NCBI GenBank assembly: GCA_913061185.1
Contig: CAJXTI010000003.1
Span: forward strand, 57,690-121,689
Length of the DNA: 64,000 bases
Reading direction: 5' to 3'
Source: an uncultured Oceanobacter sp.
GTDB taxonomy: Bacteria > Pseudomonadota > Gammaproteobacteria > Pseudomonadales > Oceanobacteraceae
The translations under genes were made by a program, and so were the position numbers. The notes beneath the pieces are model-generated. The model made no database searches and was not told the origin of the DNA. It saw only the letters and a list, made by a program, of their open reading frames with translations. Shown here in pieces: positions 41,304 to 49,795 of the stretch (its first letter is position 1; every line of letters begins with the position of its first letter).

Positions 41304-43058
41304 TTAAGTCGCAGTCGAGCCAGCAAAGCTGATCACACCACTGGCGTTGATCTTGTCACCCTGACGATAAGCGAAAGCAACATCGCCACTGTCGTCCCGG
41401 TTCTTGAGCGACAGGGTCAGGGTAATGTGATCACCAGGCAGGATCGGGTTAACAAATTTGATATTTTTCATACCGCAAAATGCGCCCTGCACTGCCAGAT
41501 AATGGCGGCCAAAGCGGCTGGCCCAGTCGATCTGGACAACGCCCGGCAGAATCGGATGCCGGGGAAAATGACCAACAAAATATTGCAGGTCGGCCGGTAT
41601 CTGCAGATCCAGCGTCAGTGCATCGTGGTGCAACCGTTCGGTCAAAATAACCGGCTGGTCGGGGCGGCTGGCAAACAGCTCAAGCAGATCCTGTTGCAGG
41701 GTTTTCCCCTGGGAGTTGCATGGCAGCGCCAGCACAATACGCCAGCGCCGTGGCAGCAGCGGTCGCTCAACATGGTCGAGCAGATGATGGCGGAGGGTAT
41801 CAATCAAGGCCTTGCGACCTTGCGTCTCCAGATAGGCCAGACCTGCAGCAGACAGGCAGATCACTGCCGCCACTTCGACGCGCCGGGATTGCAGCACCAG
41901 CGAGCGGGCGGCGCTGATCAGCGGATGGGTAAACAGCTGGTTGTCCATCGCCGTCAGCGACAGGCGCTTGCCTTCGACCTTGACGATCTTGTCGACCCGG
42001 CCGATCAGGGTAAAACTCTGATCCGGGCCGATTTCTACCCGGTCGCTGGTGGCGTACCAGTCATCCTGTTGCAGATAAGGCGAGCGAATCTGCAAGCACT
42101 GGCTGTCGGCATCGACCCTGACGTCAACGCCGGGCACGGGTGTCCACTGGGTATGTGCCGGATTATGCTGGCGTCGCCAGGCGATACCGCCGGTTTCGGA
42201 GCTGCCAAAAATTTCGGCAACATCAACGCCGATCGCAGCATGGGTTGCCAGGCTGGCGCTGGCGGGCAGCGGTGCGCCCGAGCTTAACACCAAGGTGCAA
42301 TGCTGGCGGATCGGTTGCCAGTCAAAAGCGTCCGGCAAGCGCGACAGATGGGTTGGGCTGCTGACCATAAAACAGTCGCCACAGATCGTAATAGCGGCAG
42401 CGACGTCTTCGATAAAGGCACAGGTATGGGTCCACATGGGCAGACCGCTGGCCAGTGGCCATAACAGCCGATAGAGAATGCCGTAGATATGATGATGGCT
42501 GACCGTGCCAAGGGCGCAATGGCGCTGCATCAGAGCGCCCCACAAGCCCTCAATAACGGTCACTTCGGCGGCCATCTGGCGCAAGGTTTTGGGAATGGCC
42601 TGGGGTTCACCAGAAGAGCCGGAGGTGAAAATTTCCAATAATACGGATGAATAATCCAGCGCTTCGGACAAGGCCTGCAGTGGTTGCTGGCCCAAACCAG
42701 CAGTGGCTTCCAGCAAGGGTTTGGCGCTGTCGCCAAATTCACCGGCAAAGGCGTCGACCAGGGGGGACAGCGCCGTGCTGGTGCCCGGCGTATTGGCGCC
42801 TGGCACGCAGGCAACCAGGCCCCGACTCCAGAGCGCCATCAGAATCGCGCTGAATTCGGCCAGGTCGTTGTGGTACACCGCACAACGGCGGAAGCCGGGC
42901 TGTTGTGCCACTACCCGATCAAGTGTCACCTGCCAGTCGGCCACCCGCTGCAGCCAGTCAGCGACGCTGTGTTGGCCATCGGGGCCGGTAAACAGACACT
43001 GCTCCGGGTGTGCGGGGAGGTAAAAGCGCTGCTCGAAGCGCAAAAAAGAATCAACCAT
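41304..43058 (-). CDS. Acyl-AMP ligase fused to a FabZ/FabA-like dehydratase
   Basis: A 584-residue two-domain protein. Residues about 1-460 form an AMP-binding ligase with the P-loop FTSGSSGEPQAIPKTLRQ, SSETGGIAWR and GRVDKIVKVEGKRLSL. Residues about 465-584 form a hotdog dehydratase with VGHFPRHPILPGVVQIDWA. The ligase probably activates the aryl-acrylate starter and loads the ACP; the second domain can dehydrate 3-hydroxyacyl-ACP. It overlaps the membrane protein gene upstream. Confidence 0.9.
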   Translation of the reverse strand: MVDSFLRFEQRFYLPAHPEQCLFTGPDGQHSVADWLQRVADWQVTLDRVVAQQPGFRRCAVYHNDLAEFSAILMALWSRGLVACVPGANTPGTSTALSPLVDAFAGEFGDSAKPLLEATAGLGQQPLQALSEALDYSSVLLEIFTSGSSGEPQAIPKTLRQMAAEVTVIEGLWGALMQRHCALGTVSHHHIYGILYRLLWPLASGLPMWTHTCAFIEDVAAAITICGDCFMVSSPTHLSRLPDAFDWQPIRQHCTLVLSSGAPLPASASLATHAAIGVDVAEIFGSSETGGIAWRRQHNPAHTQWTPVPGVDVRVDADSQCLQIRSPYLQQDDWYATSDRVEIGPDQSFTLIGRVDKIVKVEGKRLSLTAMDNQLFTHPLISAARSLVLQSRRVEVAAVICLSAAGLAYLETQGRKALIDTLRHHLLDHVERPLLPRRWRIVLALPCNSQGKTLQQDLLELFASRPDQPVILTERLHHDALTLDLQIPADLQYFVGHFPRHPILPGVVQIDWASRFGRHYLAVQGAFCGMKNIKFVNPILPGDHITLTLSLKNRDDSGDVAFAYRQGDKINASGVISFAGSTAT

Positions 43059-43608
43059 GTTGTGTCCGTTTTACGTGGCGGCGAACCAGCAGTTCAGCCG
43101 CCATGAGTGTTCCCATCAGCAGATAGGAAATCAGTCCGTTATAAAGCGTCCAGATTTCATCGTTGCCATCGACGACTGTCCAGAGGGCGATACTGCCATT
43201 GACCAGAAAAAATCCGCACCAGACCTTGGTAACCTGGCGGGTGTAGGCCACCGCGCTGGCGGGCAGCTCGGGGTCTTGCAGGCGCGCCAGACGTTCGACC
43301 ACGGTTTGCGGGCCACGCAGGCTCCAGCCAAAATACAGCAGCAGATTCAGGCTGATCAGCACCGGATAAAGCTTGAGTCCGAGGTCGGAATCCGCCAGCC
43401 AGGTCCAGCCCGCCAACAGCACCAGCATGGCCACCATCATCCAGCGACCAGCGCTGCTGGCTGTTTCGTTGGTCAGGCTGCGGGCGATACCTAGCGTCAG
43501 TAATAACAACGCCAGATAACGGCTGCTGAAATACTGCAGGCCAAAATATACCGCTAGCGGATAACAGACCGACAGTACAACCATGCTGATGGTGAAGAAC
43601 AGCTTCAT
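43051..43608 (-). CDS. Integral membrane protein of the aryl polyene cluster
   Basis: A 185-residue hydrophobic protein with about five to six membrane segments (for example ISMVVLSVCYPLAVYFGLQY at the N-terminus) and a short basic C-terminus (RRHVKRTQHG). It resembles the COG4648-type membrane protein present in aryl polyene clusters, whose function is not known. It overlaps the ligase gene by eight bases. Confidence 0.78.
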   Translation of the reverse strand: MKLFFTISMVVLSVCYPLAVYFGLQYFSSRYLALLLLTLGIARSLTNETASSAGRWMMVAMLVLLAGWTWLADSDLGLKLYPVLISLNLLLYFGWSLRGPQTVVERLARLQDPELPASAVAYTRQVTKVWCGFFLVNGSIALWTVVDGNDEIWTLYNGLISYLLMGTLMAAELLVRRHVKRTQHG

Positions 43609-43634
43609 GCCCAGGCTCGCATCGTCACCATCAG

Positions 43635-43880
43635 TCAGTGTCCGAACAGGCCTTCAACTGCGTCTACTACGTCACCCACGGTGCGGACGGCCTTGAAGTC
43701 TTCCGGATTGATTTTCTTGCCGGTGATGCGTTTCATTTCCACCACCAGGTCGACCGCATCAATGCTGTCGATATCCAGGTCTTCGTAGAGTCTGGCGTCC
43801 ATGGTGATTGCATCTTGCTGGAGTCCAAACAGCTCACACATAACGCGGGTTATGTGACTGGTAATTTCTTCTCTGTTCAT
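43635..43880 (-). CDS. Acyl carrier protein of the aryl polyene cluster
   Basis: An 81-residue ACP with the phosphopantetheine Ser39 in LYEDLDIDSIDAVDLVVEM. It is intact, in contrast to the IS-interrupted ACP at 29.1-29.4 kb. Aryl polyene pathways use two ACPs with separate roles. It is activated by a phosphopantetheinyl transferase, possibly the one at 45.5 kb. Confidence 0.94.
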   Translation of the reverse strand: MNREEITSHITRVMCELFGLQQDAITMDARLYEDLDIDSIDAVDLVVEMKRITGKKINPEDFKAVRTVGDVVDAVEGLFGH

Positions 43881-43892
43881 GAAGAGAGCGTC

Positions 43893-44714
43893 CTACTTTA
43901 CGTGTTGGAGAGCGGTATTGGCTTGAACTGCTGCTGTAGCCCCGGAGGGCGCAGTGTATACCGCCGCGTTAAAAAAGTGTTCCAGGTCGCAGGTCAGTGC
44001 GCGGGCGGCCATGGAGGGATTGTCCGAGTTGATGTACTGGCTGACCGAAAGCAGCGGCTGGACGTCGAGGGTCATACAGACCTTGCGTGGCGGTACCTGA
44101 TACCATTTGATCTCTTTGGTCAGTGCCACTGGCTCGCAACGGATCAATACCGGGCGGATATCCGTGGCGGTCTTGATGGCGATATTGGCCGCACCGCGTT
44201 TCAGTACCACCGGTTGGCCAGCGACAGTACGGGTGCCTTCCGGAAACAGAATCAGGTTATTACCACGGCGGAAGGATTCGCCGGCGGCCTCGATGACCTG
44301 CTCCGGTGTACTGTTGGCAATATATCCGGTCAACTTGATGGGCCCCCAGGTAAACGGATTTCGCAGCAGCTTGCCTTTCACCACACAGTCCGCGTTGCGG
44401 GCAAAGGCAATCAGGAAAATGGTATCAATCAGAGACGGATGATTCGCCAGAATCAGTTGTCCGGTCTGCTGTAACCACTCGACATTACGGACACGATAAG
44501 TCATGACGCCAGTCACCCGCATCAGCACAATAAAGGCATACATGGCGTTGCTGACCAATCGTTTGCCAAGGCACTGGCGCTGTTGGCGGTTGCGTACCAG
44601 CAACAGCAGCAAGGGGCTGACCAGCAGCGCAATCAGCACTCCCCCGATGCCAAACATGGCAAAGCAAAACGCCGTTGCCAGGGTGCGCCAAAGGCGGCTC
44701 AGCCAAGGCATCAT
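43893..44714 (-). CDS. PlsC-type acyltransferase of the aryl polyene cluster
   Basis: A 1-acylglycerol-phosphate acyltransferase-like protein with two N-terminal hydrophobic segments, the catalytic NHPSLIDT (HX4D) and LFPEGTRTVAG. It may transfer acyl chains to the lipid anchor of the pigment. ATG at 44714 (MMPWLSRLWRTL) overlaps the end of the ketosynthase-like gene by four bases. An upstream in-frame start would add six residues. Confidence 0.86.
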   Translation of the reverse strand: MMPWLSRLWRTLATAFCFAMFGIGGVLIALLVSPLLLLLVRNRQQRQCLGKRLVSNAMYAFIVLMRVTGVMTYRVRNVEWLQQTGQLILANHPSLIDTIFLIAFARNADCVVKGKLLRNPFTWGPIKLTGYIANSTPEQVIEAAGESFRRGNNLILFPEGTRTVAGQPVVLKRGAANIAIKTATDIRPVLIRCEPVALTKEIKWYQVPPRKVCMTLDVQPLLSVSQYINSDNPSMAARALTCDLEHFFNAAVYTAPSGATAAVQANTALQHVK

Positions 44715-45406
44715 GGTTGCGCCTGCTGGCATTCAATCGCGGCGGAGGCGAGTGGCAAGCAGGATATTTTCCCGCTCAGGAGCGCACAGACATCCGCCAG
44801 CTGTGCCAATATTGGACGTGTCTGGCCTGATCCGGCAGTAAAGTCGATACGATAGGAGTGCGCGCCAGGTTGCTCCAGCAACATGGCGATGGCGTAGGGT
44901 GCGGGTGGATCCATGCAGCTGCCCTGATACAGCTCGGGCAGTGGCAGATCGTGAACCACACAGAGTACCGTGTCGGTGCCAGAATCGGCCAGCATCATGG
45001 CGGCTTCGGTCAGCGCGTTGACGAAGCTATCCGGCCCGGCGGCGATGGCACTGATATTGGATGTATTACCGGTCGCAATCGACAACATGCCACTCACCGC
45101 ATTGTGTACCGACAGGCTGAAAGCCATGGGAGAGGCCGGTTCACCGGCAATCAATGCGGACAGCAGTTCAATCGAGCGGCGGATTTCCCCGTGACGGCTG
45201 CAGAACACCATCGGCATCACCGGCTGGTGCTCAACCAGTGCCGAGCAAACCGACACTACCAGCTTGCCTTGCTCGCCGAGACGCCGACGCATCATTGCAG
45301 GAATCAGCCCCAGCGCCAGCGTATCAAGCCGATGCGGTTGCTCATCGGCGGCTTCTGCTGGCATCCAGACTGCCCAATCCCTGATGCTGAAATTGATACC
45401 AGACAC
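44711..45406 (-). CDS. Ketosynthase-like chain length factor
   Basis: A 231-residue protein resembling the N-terminal half of a ketosynthase (SLSVHNAVSGMLSIATGN) but lacking the catalytic Cys motif and the His/Lys half. Such proteins pair with an active ketosynthase in aryl polyene clusters and are thought to set chain length. It is the first gene of a tightly packed minus-strand operon running to 32.2 kb. The divergent 113-bp gap to the phosphopantetheinyl transferase should hold its promoter. Confidence 0.8.
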   Translation of the reverse strand: MSGINFSIRDWAVWMPAEAADEQPHRLDTLALGLIPAMMRRRLGEQGKLVVSVCSALVEHQPVMPMVFCSRHGEIRRSIELLSALIAGEPASPMAFSLSVHNAVSGMLSIATGNTSNISAIAAGPDSFVNALTEAAMMLADSGTDTVLCVVHDLPLPELYQGSCMDPPAPYAIAMLLEQPGAHSYRIDFTAGSGQTRPILAQLADVCALLSGKISCLPLASAAIECQQAQP

Positions 45407-45519
45407 GGAACACTCTCATCCATATAATTGGCCGCGTATTGTACTGGCCAAACATCGTCAGGCAAGCGCCGTGACTGGCGCAAACCATCCATTCGACTAT
45501 TTTTTCGACAAATAAGGTC

Positions 45520-46299
45520 ATGACTGCTAACCCCGATTCTGCACCCTGTTGGCTGCTGTTGGCTGAATCATCAGCTATTTCACCTCCTTCCCCCCACGAC
45601 TGGCTAACGCCATCGGAACAGCGGCGTTTGCAGCAACTGGGGGCTGTACGTCGACAGCAGAGTTTTTTATATGGTCATTACCTGTTGCGGCTGGCTTTGA
45701 GTGAATATCTTGGTGGAACACCACTGCAGTGGCAGGTGGAGCAGCGTGACAGCGGTCGCTTGTGGCTCTCGAATGATGGTTATCAACACATCGGTGTGTC
45801 GTTGTCACACAGCGGTGACTGGTTTGCCTGTGCAATTGCGGTAGGCCCGGTCGGGGTTGATATCGAACAGATCAAACCCCGAGCAGCGCTGGCCGATATG
45901 GTGGAATCGTACGGCTCGCCAGCACTGCAACAGCGCTGGCAGGTACTGCCTGAGGCGCAACGGCTGAGAGAGTGGTATCGCTGGTGGTGCTGTTATGAAA
46001 GTGGGGTAAAGCAGCAAGGCCGGGGCATTGATCTGGCGGAGTTTGGCAAGATGAGATTACTGCTTGTCGCGACTGACGGCGGGGAAGCATCAGCAGCCAG
46101 TAGGTTGGAGAAAGCTGCGAGTTTTCACCACTCCGGCTCTATCTGCTGGAGCCGGAGGTTTGATCATTTGATGCTGGCGGTGACCACGGCGTCGGCCTGT
46201 CGTTTGTTCGCGCCGCGCTGGTTGTCTGGCCGCCAGAAATTGCCTGATCCGGAAGGCACTAGCGCCGATAGCGAGCGTTGGTTATTGATCTTGGAATGA
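45520..46299 (+). CDS. Sfp-type 4'-phosphopantetheinyl transferase
   Basis: Transfers phosphopantetheine from CoA to carrier proteins, presumably the two pigment-cluster ACPs. SLSHSGDWFACAIA and GVDIE (Asp114, Glu116, metal ligands) are present. The third family motif, usually WxxKExxxK, reads WCCYESGVK (residues 156-164), so the first Lys is Tyr159. At 259 residues it is in the Sfp size range. It is divergent from the main pigment operon and upstream of the convergent glyS. Confidence 0.86.
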   Translation: MTANPDSAPCWLLLAESSAISPPSPHDWLTPSEQRRLQQLGAVRRQQSFLYGHYLLRLALSEYLGGTPLQWQVEQRDSGRLWLSNDGYQHIGVSLSHSGDWFACAIAVGPVGVDIEQIKPRAALADMVESYGSPALQQRWQVLPEAQRLREWYRWWCCYESGVKQQGRGIDLAEFGKMRLLLVATDGGEASAASRLEKAASFHHSGSICWSRRFDHLMLAVTTASACRLFAPRWLSGRQKLPDPEGTSADSERWLLILE

Positions 46300-46398
46300 C
46301 CTGAGACAGATGGGGCGCAAGGCTCAAGCACTATAACGCCCGGACTGGCCGGGCGTTTATTTGGGCAGCACCGCGTGAAAGCGGCGCTAAACAGTGTA

Positions 46399-48477
46399 TC
46401 AGCCCTGCAGCAAGCCGATATCGGCGATACCAACAAACATGGCGCGCAGCTGTTTCAACAGCGCCAGCCGGTTGTTTTTAATCGCGTCGTCGTCAGCCAT
46501 GACCATAACGTTGTCGAAGAACTCGTCCACGACGTTGCGCAGTTGCGACAGTGCATTTAATGCGCCTTGATAGTCGCCTCTGGCCAGTAGTGGCGAGGTC
46601 AGGTCGGCGAGGCCGGTCATTTCTTCGAACAGGGCTTTTTCCTGCGCCTGTTGCAGCAGCGCGGCATCAACGCTTGCGGTGACCTGGTCGCCGTTGTTTT
46701 TGGCCAGAATATTGGCCACCCGCTTGTTGGCCGCCGCCAGTGCTGCCGCAGATTCCAGCTGGCTGAAGGCGTGTACCGCTTTGACTCGACGGTCGATGTC
46801 GAGTGGGTGGGTAATGCCGAGGGCGCGGACAGACTGAAAGACCTCGGCAGGAATATTGGCGTCCTGATACCAGGCGCTGAAGCGATCCAGCAGGTACTCG
46901 GTCAGGGTGGCCTTGGTCTCAGCTTTCAGTTCAATGGCCCAGCTGTTATTGAGTGCCCAGTCGAGCAGTTCCGACAGGTCGATGTTGATCTGCTTTTCCA
47001 CCAGAATGCGCAGCACGCCCAGTGAGGCCCGCCGCAGCGCAAACGGGTCTTTGGAGCCGGTTGGCAACTGGCCAATGCCAAACAGGCCCACCAGTGAATC
47101 GAGTCGATCGGCCAGTGCAATGGCGGTGCCAGTGGCGCTGGCTGGCAGTTCATCACCGGCGAAGGCAGGCATGTATTGTTCGATCATGGCCGCTGCGACG
47201 TCGGCGTGTTCGCCGTCGTGTTCCGCATAGTATTTACCCGCCAGCCCTTGCAGGTCGGTGAACTCGAACACCATGTTGGAGACCAGGTCGTTTTTGCACA
47301 GCCTGGCGGCACGTTCCACCAGTGCGGTATCGGCGTTCATAACGCGGGCTATTTTTTGCCCCAGGGTGGAGATGCGACGAGCCTTGTCGGCAATGGAGCC
47401 AAGGGTGTTGACCCAGACGACGTTTTCGAGCTTGGCAAAGCGGCTTTCCAGTGGCTGCTTGCGGTCGGTATCCCAGAAAAATTTGGCATCGGCCAGACGT
47501 GGACGAATCACTTTTTCGTTACCGGAAATCACCTGGGCCGGATCTTTCGACTCGATGTTGGCGACGGTGATGAAGTTGTTCAGCAGCTGACCGTCTTTCA
47601 TCACATGGAAGTATTTCTGGTGTTCTTTCATGGATGACACCAGCGCTTCGGCGGGCACGGTGAGGAAGCTCTCGTCGAAGGAACCAGAGAGCGCTACCGG
47701 CCACTCGTTGAGGGCGGTGACTTCTTCCAGCAAATCGTCGCTGATCACCGCTTCGCCGCCGAGTTTTTCACCTGCGGCTTTGACTTGTGTGGCAATCAGC
47801 TCGGAGCGTTCGGCAAAGCTGGCCATCACGTAGGCCGCTCGCAAGGCGCTTTCGTACTCAGCCGGTGAGTGAATGGTCACATCACCGGGCGCGTGGAAAC
47901 GGTGGCCACGGGAGGTATTTCCGGCTTGCAGGGTGAGGACTTCGCCGTCAACCACGTCGTTACCAAACAGCATGACCAACCACTGTACCGGGCGTACGAA
48001 TTCAACCCGTGAGGCACCCCAACGCATGCGCTTGGGAATGGGCAGTTTGTCGAGGCTGGTCTGGACGATGGCAGGCAGCAGCTCAACGGTGTCTTTACCC
48101 AAAATGGTGCGCTGAATCATCAGCTTGCCTGCGCTTTTACCGGCTGATTCAGGCGCGGTTTGCAATTCGCTGGCATCGACTCCGGCACGGGCGGCAAAAC
48201 CGGCAGCGGCTTTGGTGAGGTTGCCATCGGCATCGTAGGCAATTTTGGCCGGTGGGCCGTAGAGGGTTTCTTGTTGGTCGGCCTGTTTTTCGGCCAGCTC
48301 GGCAAGACGTACCGCCATCCGGCGCGGTGCGGCAAATATCTCGACGTCACTGGCGTCCAGTCCGGCGTCTTTCAGGCCACTGACAATGCCATTGGCAAAG
48401 GCTTCAGACAGGGTTTTGAGTGCCATTGGCGGCAGTTCTTCGGTACCCAGTTCGACCAGAAAATCACGGGTGCTCAT
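46399..48477 (-). CDS. glyS: Glycyl-tRNA synthetase beta subunit
   Basis: Beta subunit of the heterotetrameric glycyl-tRNA synthetase, which recognises and aminoacylates tRNA-Gly with the alpha subunit. The 692-residue product begins [20 protein letters not shown] and contains HQKYFHVMKDGQLLNNFITV, both standard. The ATG overlaps the glyQ stop codon by one base (TAATG), so the two are translationally coupled. Confidence 0.97.
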   Translation of the reverse strand: MSTRDFLVELGTEELPPMALKTLSEAFANGIVSGLKDAGLDASDVEIFAAPRRMAVRLAELAEKQADQQETLYGPPAKIAYDADGNLTKAAAGFAARAGVDASELQTAPESAGKSAGKLMIQRTILGKDTVELLPAIVQTSLDKLPIPKRMRWGASRVEFVRPVQWLVMLFGNDVVDGEVLTLQAGNTSRGHRFHAPGDVTIHSPAEYESALRAAYVMASFAERSELIATQVKAAGEKLGGEAVISDDLLEEVTALNEWPVALSGSFDESFLTVPAEALVSSMKEHQKYFHVMKDGQLLNNFITVANIESKDPAQVISGNEKVIRPRLADAKFFWDTDRKQPLESRFAKLENVVWVNTLGSIADKARRISTLGQKIARVMNADTALVERAARLCKNDLVSNMVFEFTDLQGLAGKYYAEHDGEHADVAAAMIEQYMPAFAGDELPASATGTAIALADRLDSLVGLFGIGQLPTGSKDPFALRRASLGVLRILVEKQINIDLSELLDWALNNSWAIELKAETKATLTEYLLDRFSAWYQDANIPAEVFQSVRALGITHPLDIDRRVKAVHAFSQLESAAALAAANKRVANILAKNNGDQVTASVDAALLQQAQEKALFEEMTGLADLTSPLLARGDYQGALNALSQLRNVVDEFFDNVMVMADDDAIKNNRLALLKQLRAMFVGIADIGLLQG

Positions 48478-49508
48478 TATTTTTTCTCCTGGGCTTGCTT
48501 GGCAGCGGCTTTCTCTGCGGCTTTCGCAGCAGTTTTGGCGGCTTTTTCTGCGGCCTGGGCCTTGTCGTCTTCATATTTGGCCAATACTTCTGCCCGTGGG
48601 CCTGCGTCAGCCAACGGGAAACCTTTTTCGGCCCGACTGTTAAAATAGGCATGCGCGACGGCACGGGCCAGAGTACGGACACGCAGGATATAGCCTTGAC
48701 GCTCGGTGACCGAAATAGCGCCACGGGCATCCAGCATATTGAAGGTGTGCGAGGCTTTTAATACTTGCTCATAGGCGGGCAGCGGCAAGCCAACGTCGAT
48801 CAGCCGGATACAGTCTTTTTCATACTGGTTAAACGCGGTGAAAAGGAAATCGACATCGGCGTGTTCGAAGTTGTAAGCGGATTGCTCGACTTCGTTCTGG
48901 TGGAACACGTCGCCATAGGTCACGGCCTTGCCATCCGGGCCGTAAGTCCAGACCAGGTCGTAAACGGAATCGACTTCTTGCAGGTACATGGCAATGCGTT
49001 CGAGGCCGTAGGTGATCTCCCCCGTGACCGGATAACATTCGAGCCCACCGGCCTGCTGGAAGTAGGTGAACTGGGTCACTTCCATCCCGTTGAGCCACAC
49101 TTCCCAACCCAGACCCCAGGCACCCAGAGTGGGGGATTCCCAGTTGTCTTCGACAAAGCGGATGTCATGCACCAGCGGGTCAATCCCCAGCGCCTTGAGG
49201 GAATCCAGGTATTTTTCCTGAAAGTCAGCCGGGTTGGGCTTCATCACCACCTGAAACTGGTAGTAGTGCTGCAGACGATTGGGGTTTTCACCATAACGGC
49301 CATCGGTGGGACGACGGCTGGGCTGGACGTAGGCCGAGTTCCAGTTTTCCGGGCCAATGGCGCGCAGAAAGGTGTGTACATGGAAAGTACCGGCACCGAC
49401 TTCGAGATCCAGTGGCTGGTTGATAACACAGCCCTGATCGGACCAGTATTCTTGCAGGGTGGCAATCAGACCCTGAAAGGTTTTGACGTTATGACGACTC
49501 TGGCTCAC
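48477..49508 (-). CDS. glyQ: Glycyl-tRNA synthetase alpha subunit
   Basis: Catalytic alpha subunit of class II glycyl-tRNA synthetase. It begins [20 protein letters not shown] and contains [20 protein letters not shown] and [20 protein letters not shown]. At 343 residues it is about 40 longer than the E. coli protein (303). The excess is a C-terminal Ala/Lys/Glu-rich tail (last ~35 residues, [19 protein letters not shown]) that looks like a charged helix of unknown use. Confidence 0.97.
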   Translation of the reverse strand: MSQSRHNVKTFQGLIATLQEYWSDQGCVINQPLDLEVGAGTFHVHTFLRAIGPENWNSAYVQPSRRPTDGRYGENPNRLQHYYQFQVVMKPNPADFQEKYLDSLKALGIDPLVHDIRFVEDNWESPTLGAWGLGWEVWLNGMEVTQFTYFQQAGGLECYPVTGEITYGLERIAMYLQEVDSVYDLVWTYGPDGKAVTYGDVFHQNEVEQSAYNFEHADVDFLFTAFNQYEKDCIRLIDVGLPLPAYEQVLKASHTFNMLDARGAISVTERQGYILRVRTLARAVAHAYFNSRAEKGFPLADAGPRAEVLAKYEDDKAQAAEKAAKTAAKAAEKAAAKQAQEKK

Positions 49509-49651
49509 AGCAATAACCCTTTGGCGGTTCGATCTGCCCGCTTAGATCAGGCAAAAATAGAAAGACGCAGGATTATAGCAGCCGTCAAGGGGGATAACAG
49601 GGGGCAGGGGGTGTTGAGCGTCACTTGATGGCGAGTATCGGTGCGCCTGCG

Positions 49652-49674
49652 CCGGGCAGACCTGCGCTGCCCGG
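49652..49674. repeat. Small hairpin upstream of glyQ
   Basis: An 8-bp stem CCGGGCAG/CTGCCCGG (49652-49659 and 49667-49674) with a 7-base loop in the 287-bp gap between glyQ and the kinase gene. No T-run follows, so it is a palindromic element rather than an obvious terminator. Confidence 0.4.
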
Positions 49675-49684
49675 ATTGTGTTTG

Positions 49685-49786
49685 GGGGCGTTCTCAATGA
49701 TTAAACCGGGTCTGCTGAGAGCCAGTTGGTTTCAGAACAAGGCATGAGGAGTGCGGTTTAGCGAGTTAAATAATTGAGAACGCCCC
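49685..49786. repeat. 102-bp element with terminal inverted repeats, MITE-like
   Basis: The ends are perfect 14-bp inverted repeats GGGGCGTTCTCAAT (49685-49698) and its complement (49773-49786). A second inner pair TAAACCG/CGGTTTA lies at 49702-49708 and 49754-49760. There is no coding capacity. The form suggests a miniature transposable element or a large cruciform next to the kinase gene stop. No target duplication is clear, although CGCCCCTAA is repeated just after the right end. Confidence 0.5.
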
Positions 49787-49795
49787 TAAACGCCC

